DNA from: Actinomycetota bacterium
GTDB lineage: Bacteria; Actinomycetota; Thermoleophilia; Miltoncostaeales; Miltoncostaeaceae
Assembly: GCA_016870155.1 (NCBI GenBank)
Contig: VGCE01000002.1
Coordinates: 62,001-126,000, forward strand
Length of the DNA stretch: 64,000 nucleotides
Direction: 5' to 3'
Shown in pieces: positions 60,818 through 64,000 of this stretch. Positions within the stretch are counted from its first letter, which is position 1. Each line of letters begins with the position of its first letter. The notes under the pieces were generated by a model that saw only the letters and a list, made by a program, of their open reading frames with translations, searched no databases and was not told the DNA's origin. The position numbers and the translations under genes are program-made.

Positions 60818-61471
60818 CGGATTTTCCGTCGAGGTGATCGTGAGCACGCCTGGCTCGCCGAGGAGACAACTGCTCAAACTAACGCAATATGGTGTTTGCA
60901 GGCGGAGGGTGTACTTTCCCCGGGGAAAATCGAGCGACTTCTCGCCCCTGGTCGACCGCCAGCACGTGCCAGTCGAAGCCTGGTAGCCCACGATCTCATA
61001 GTCGCCGCCACTGCCCGGCATGCTGCAATGTCTCTCCAGGCGAATCTCCGCGATCGGAGTGGTGGGTGACGAAGTGAAGAACTGGACGTTGAAGGGGGCT
61101 GATTTCGCGTTCGGGTTGATGTCCAGCTGAGGCGCCAGCACCGAGTTGTTCTCGAGGACATCGGCGTACTGGAAGCCTTGCGGCTGCCGGTGGTCGGGGC
61201 GGTTGCCATTGGCCCAGTCGAAGTTGTCGACGCCGGTCACGCGCAACTGCATCGTCCGGTCAAGCCTGTTCACAATCCGGAGCCCTGTGTAGGCACGGGC
61301 CCCGGACGCGCGACGAACCTGAGCCCCCGGCGCGGCGGGGGCGGTGGCAGCGGCCACCTCGACAATGTTCCTCGGGTCCTTGGCCTGTGCGGACTGATCA
61401 CCGCTGCCGCCACAGCCTGCCACCGCGATTGCGCCGGCGACCAATGGAATTGCGAGGAGGGTCTTGTTCAT
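60809..61471 (-). CDS. Array lipoprotein, member 3
   Basis: 220 residues from ATG 61471 (an earlier ATG at 61531 would add a non-signal leader). Signal MNKTLLAIPLVAGAIAVAGC, core LRIVNRLDRTMQLRVTGVDNFDWANGNRPDHRQPQGFQYADVLENN, variable loop with HCSMPGSG and TCWRST, ending VLTITSTENPRW. Closest to member 2. The cysteines in the variable part sit at different positions from those of member 2. Confidence 0.75.
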   Translation of the reverse strand: MNKTLLAIPLVAGAIAVAGCGGSGDQSAQAKDPRNIVEVAAATAPAAPGAQVRRASGARAYTGLRIVNRLDRTMQLRVTGVDNFDWANGNRPDHRQPQGFQYADVLENNSVLAPQLDINPNAKSAPFNVQFFTSSPTTPIAEIRLERHCSMPGSGGDYEIVGYQASTGTCWRSTRGEKSLDFPRGKYTLRLQTPYCVSLSSCLLGEPGVLTITSTENPRW

Positions 61472-61540
61472 CGGGCACCTCATTGTCGGAGTTCGATCAG
61501 CCAAGAGAGATCTTGGTTGGGTGAGCCGCAAGCTGACTGC

Positions 61541-62032
61541 TCAAAGCATGAAGAAGTTGAAGACTCCAGCCGTGTCGGGTGCGGAGTCTGTCGTCTGGAA
61601 TGCGCCCACGCGACGCCGGGTGACCGTGCCGCCCTCGATCCGCAGCAGCGTAGGCACCTCCTTCACCGTGAAGCGCGCGGCAAGGGCTGCGGCCTCATCC
61701 AGATCGACACGTCGCGTCGCGGCGTTGTGGGATGGGAACTTCCGGAGATGCGAACCCACCTGAGTACGCAGGGCAGCGCACTGCTGATGGCACCACGTGG
61801 CGTCGAAGAACAGGAACACCGGGTCGGCGCCCGCCGCATCGACGAACGCCGCGGCGTCAGCACCCGGCGTCACCGTGCCCATGGCATTCACGGTGGCGGC
61901 GGACCTCAGTGTCTGCTCGACGGCGTCCTTCGCGTCCTGGGCCCGCGCGGACTGGCTGCTGCTGCCGCCACAGCCGGCCAGTGCAATGGCGCCAATCATG
62001 ACCGGGACAACAAGACCTAGATGCTTCATCAC
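61541..62032 (-). CDS. Thioredoxin-like lipoprotein with CxxxC site
   Basis: 163 residues. Signal MKHLGLVVPVMIGAIALAGC; the N-terminal linker (SARAQDAKDAVEQTL) resembles that of the array lipoproteins. The thioredoxin fold is marked by PVFLFFDATWCHQQCAALRTQVGSHL, a cis-Pro in KEVPTLLRIEGG and the strand VTRRRVGAF. The active site is W-C-H-Q-Q-C, one residue longer than the normal CxxC. It may form or isomerise disulfides in the Cys-containing lipoproteins around it (inference). Confidence 0.75.
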   Translation of the reverse strand: MMKHLGLVVPVMIGAIALAGCGGSSSQSARAQDAKDAVEQTLRSAATVNAMGTVTPGADAAAFVDAAGADPVFLFFDATWCHQQCAALRTQVGSHLRKFPSHNAATRRVDLDEAAALAARFTVKEVPTLLRIEGGTVTRRRVGAFQTTDSAPDTAGVFNFFML

Positions 62033-62066
62033 GCACCACCTCTATTCCTGATGACCACGTTGGCGT

Positions 62067-62765
62067 CTACTGGGCCGGCGGGATCGTCTGCGTGATCTCC
62101 ATGATGGAGGGGGCGTCTGGCCGCCAGGTGTCCCCCACCTTGACCATCCCCTTGGGAACCGAGAACCGGATGCCATACGCCCAGCCCTGGTAAGCACCCA
62201 TGTCGTGGTTCGTCACACTGCCCGTGTGGCACGTATTTTCCCCATCGCTCCTTTCGGGTTGCACCAAGTACCCAACCGAATTCTTGCCTTTATAAGGTGT
62301 TTTGCTGTAAACGGTGGAGCACAGCGCAAGCCGGATGGACGCGATCGGCTTTGTCGGTGAAGGCCCGTAGACCTCGATCCTGAACGGCCAGCTCTTCGCA
62401 TTCGTGTTGGGAGTCAATGTCCGCGCGAGCGCAAACTGATTTTGGACGATCTGGGCCCCCTGGAACCCCTGCGGCGGTGCGTGGTCGGGGCGATCGCCGC
62501 CGGCCCAGTCGTAGTTGTCGACCTCGGTCACGCGCAGCGTCACGGTCCGGTTGACCCTATTCACGATCTTGAGCGCGCCCTCCCCAATATCCGGGGTGGC
62601 CGCGGCTTGGCGGTTGGCGTCCGCCCCCGTCGTGGCCGATGCCAGGTTCTTCTCGATATCCCCCCTTGCGTCCGCAGCCTGTGATGCTTGATCACTGCTG
62701 CCACCGCAGCCAGCTGCCGCAATGGCGCCGGCGATCAATGGAATCACAATCAGGGTCTTGTTCAT
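62067..62765 (-). CDS. Array lipoprotein, member 4
   Basis: 232 residues. Signal MNKTLIVIPLIAGAIAAAGC, QAADARGDIEKNLASATTGA linker, core LKIVNRVNRTVTLRVTEVDNYDWAGGDRPDHAPPQGFQGAQIVQNQ, FRIEVYGPSPTKPIASIRLAL, a variable loop with two Cys, and the ending IMEITQTIPPAQ, lacking the terminal Trp of the others. First in transcription order of the minus-strand array. Confidence 0.75.
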   Translation of the reverse strand: MNKTLIVIPLIAGAIAAAGCGGSSDQASQAADARGDIEKNLASATTGADANRQAAATPDIGEGALKIVNRVNRTVTLRVTEVDNYDWAGGDRPDHAPPQGFQGAQIVQNQFALARTLTPNTNAKSWPFRIEVYGPSPTKPIASIRLALCSTVYSKTPYKGKNSVGYLVQPERSDGENTCHTGSVTNHDMGAYQGWAYGIRFSVPKGMVKVGDTWRPDAPSIMEITQTIPPAQ

Positions 62766-62821
62766 CGGGGGCTCCTTGGGGTTCGGTGGACTGAGTCCGC
62801 TTGAGACGGTACCAGTGTTAC

Positions 62822-63030
62822 CGCCCCCACCAACGCCGAGGGGGCCCCAGTTGGCCCCCTCGATTCCCGCGTGTTTCCTTCATGTGCCCCTTCTGCAGAA
62901 CTCTCCACAGAAGAGACCAAAGTGGGTCTGTTCTGCAGAAGTCCCGCGCCCCATTGGGGCTGACTCCTGTAAGCGACAGATCGGCGCGCCTCACACGCTC
63001 TTACCGGTATGCCTCACATTCCTCGGCACA
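62822..63030 (+). repeat. Dispersed repeat, copy B
   Basis: Same order of elements as copy A: CCCACCAACGCCGAG, the GAGGGGGCC/GGCCCCCTC hairpin, TTCTGCAGAA at 62891 and 62931 (again 40 apart), and GCCTCACACGCTCTTACCGG. Fills most of the gap 62766-63130; no gene is apparent in the rest. Confidence 0.8.
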
Positions 63031-63130
63031 CCAATAGCGCGAAGATGATCGCTGAACACGCTTAGCCGATCATCTATGCGCTGTTTCGACGCCGGGGGCA
63101 GGCTCCGGACCATGCCGCCGCGATCTCACC

Positions 63131-63568
63131 TCAATCCCAGATCGTCAGCCGCGACACGTTCCGGCCCAATCCCTGCTCGAACGCACGAATCCTCTCATCC
63201 ATCGTGAGCAATGCGGCATCCCGATCGCGCGCGGTCGCATAGATCAACCGGTCCGCTGGATCTCGATGGAAGCCCTCGTTCCTGAGATCGACCGCACCAG
63301 CAGCGATTCGGGGTGAGATCTCGACCACCTGGACTCCGGGGTGCGCGATGGCCTGGGCGATCCATTCGTCAACAGGATGGTGCAAGGCGATCTTGCCGTC
63401 TGCGACGAGCTGTGCGACCTCCCACTGGCAGATTGACGGAACGAGCGCCACATCGGTGCCGGCAAGAAATCGCTTCGCCTTGCGCCCGATGCGGTCGAGA
63501 TCCTCGCTTGCCCACCAGATCCACACATGGGTATCGAGAACGCAGACGTCAGCTCTACGAGTCGGCAT
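63131..63568 (-). CDS. vapC: VapC-type PIN-domain toxin
   Basis: 145 residues. PIN-domain acidic residues: Asp in VCVLDTHVWIWWAS, Glu in CQWEVAQLVADGKI, Asp in RDPADRLIYATA, and a further Asp/Glu in LLTMDERI. Such toxins cut tRNA or rRNA when freed from antitoxin. Overlaps the upstream antitoxin gene by 14 bases. A module with its own flanking repeats (copies B and C). Confidence 0.85.
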   Translation of the reverse strand: MPTRRADVCVLDTHVWIWWASEDLDRIGRKAKRFLAGTDVALVPSICQWEVAQLVADGKIALHHPVDEWIAQAIAHPGVQVVEISPRIAAGAVDLRNEGFHRDPADRLIYATARDRDAALLTMDERIRAFEQGLGRNVSRLTIWD

Positions 63569-63785
63569 TCCAGTCGGCGGACGTGGGCTTCACGAGCTCG
63601 TCATCACTGACGAGCTGCTTCACTGAGCCGACCAGCGAAGGCGGCGACCCAAGTGGGCGCACCTCCAGGCAAGGACGGCCATAGTGCGTGACCTCGATCG
63701 TCTCGCCCGACCGAGCAAGGTCCTTCGCCAATTGAAGAAGCTCTGCCTTGAAGCGGCTAATTGGGATCTGCCTTGGCGGCGTCAT
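63555..63785 (-). CDS. vapB: Phd/YefM-type antitoxin partner of VapC
   Basis: 76 residues from ATG 63785. PRQIPISRFKAELLQLAKDLARSGETIEVTHYGRPCLEVRPL matches the Phd/YefM-type DNA-binding fold (I-s-x-x-K-x-x-l ... e-x-i-x-I-T-r-x-G-k-p-v). The C-terminal tail (LVSDDELVKPTSADWNADS) would wrap the toxin. Probably represses its own operon. Confidence 0.8.
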   Translation of the reverse strand: MTPPRQIPISRFKAELLQLAKDLARSGETIEVTHYGRPCLEVRPLGSPPSLVGSVKQLVSDDELVKPTSADWNADS

Positions 63786-63870
63786 GATGACCACACTAGC
63801 ATGGTCAAGATAGCGCCTTTCCCATTGTGGTGGACGCGCCGCCCCTCGCGGCCTCACGCGCCCCGAAACG

Positions 63871-64000
63871 ACTAAGGGGGCCCCAGTTGGCCCCCTCAGA
63901 TCCCGCGTATGTCCTTCGGAAGTGGGCCTGTTCTGCCGTAAGGATTCGCCCCATGAGCACTGGCACTCACAGGGAGCAGACGAAGACGCCTCACACGCTC
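63871..64000 (+). repeat. Dispersed repeat, copy C, cut by the window edge
   Basis: AGGGGGCCCCAGTTGGCCCCCTC hairpin, then CCCGCGTATGTCCTTCGGAAGTGGGCCTGTTCTGCC and GCCTCACACGCTC at the edge. Like the copy at 55476 it lacks one TTCTGCAGAA block, forming a shorter subtype. The interval between the antitoxin and this repeat holds no gene I can support. Confidence 0.7.

Noticed and set aside
55476-64000. Integron attC sites as explanation for the dispersed repeats
   Set aside because: I could not find paired RYYYAAC/GTTRRRY ends or an integrase, the cassettes hold more than one gene, and coding orientation is mixed.
1-64000. tRNA, rRNA genes or CRISPR arrays
   Set aside because: No cloverleaf with a GGTTCGA-type arm, no rRNA block and no regularly spaced short repeats were seen by eye. 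A tRNAscan or Infernal run would be decisive.

Overview
The window is a high-GC, gene-dense stretch of a bacterial chromosome, most likely from an actinobacterium. The order infC-rpmI-rplT-SpoU methyltransferase-pheS-pheT-argC-argJ followed by argB-argD is the arrangement known from Actinobacteria. Two LLM-class (F420-type) oxidoreductases, a class II fructose bisphosphatase (GlpX), frequent GTG starts and apparently leaderless promoters fit the same phylum. A deep branch such as Thermoleophilia is my guess, not something the sequence proves. No tRNA, rRNA or CRISPR array was seen. Many neighbouring genes overlap by 4 bases (ATGA/GTGA), so several long operons appear translationally coupled.

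Layout. 1-2260: left end of the division and cell-wall cluster on the minus strand (mraZ, rsmH, an FtsL-like protein, start of ftsI). 2261-4418: a small membrane protein behind a LexA-like box, a phosphoesterase and a methyltransferase. 4476-10774: a compact Tad/Flp pilus locus (response regulator, zinc-ribbon protein, CpaB, CpaE, CpaF, TadB, TadC, one pilin-like protein) preceded by a DUF192 gene. 10919-15964: glpX-transaldolase operon, two DUF3592-like membrane proteins, a membrane-fused spermidine-synthase-like protein and a lipoprotein that seems to start at ATA. 16025-20565: lysA-hom-thrC-thrB. 20607-21787: a family 5 uracil-DNA glycosylase between near-perfect 24-base inverted repeats, and a possible structured RNA. 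21788-34808: the infC...pheST-argCJBD block, with an unrelated three-gene unit (PstS-like, DUF4239-like and LivK-like proteins) between argJ and argB.

34959-45470: a metalloprotease-like gene, a cation diffusion facilitator, a second LexA-box gene, a SIS protein, a LmbE-type deacetylase, secreted proteins, a broken polysaccharide deacetylase and an oxidoreductase. 45654-49028: the outstanding gene, one 1124-residue frame joining 2-oxoacid dehydrogenase E1alpha, E1beta, a lipoyl domain and a complete KAS III (FabH-like) domain, with all expected catalytic residues. It suggests a single-chain route from a 2-oxoacid to a fatty-acid or polyketide starter unit without a separate E2. 49052-55352: recX, a zinc ribbon, an oxidoreductase, an M23 peptidase, a LivK-type binding protein, a glutaredoxin and a split TauE exporter.

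55353-64000 looks like an accessory region. Copies of a roughly 200-base repeat (about 55476, 59060, 62822 and 63871) separate modules: gene fragments with an HNH protein and a beta-helix protein; an array of four paralogous lipoproteins plus a thioredoxin-like lipoprotein; and a VapBC-type toxin-antitoxin pair.
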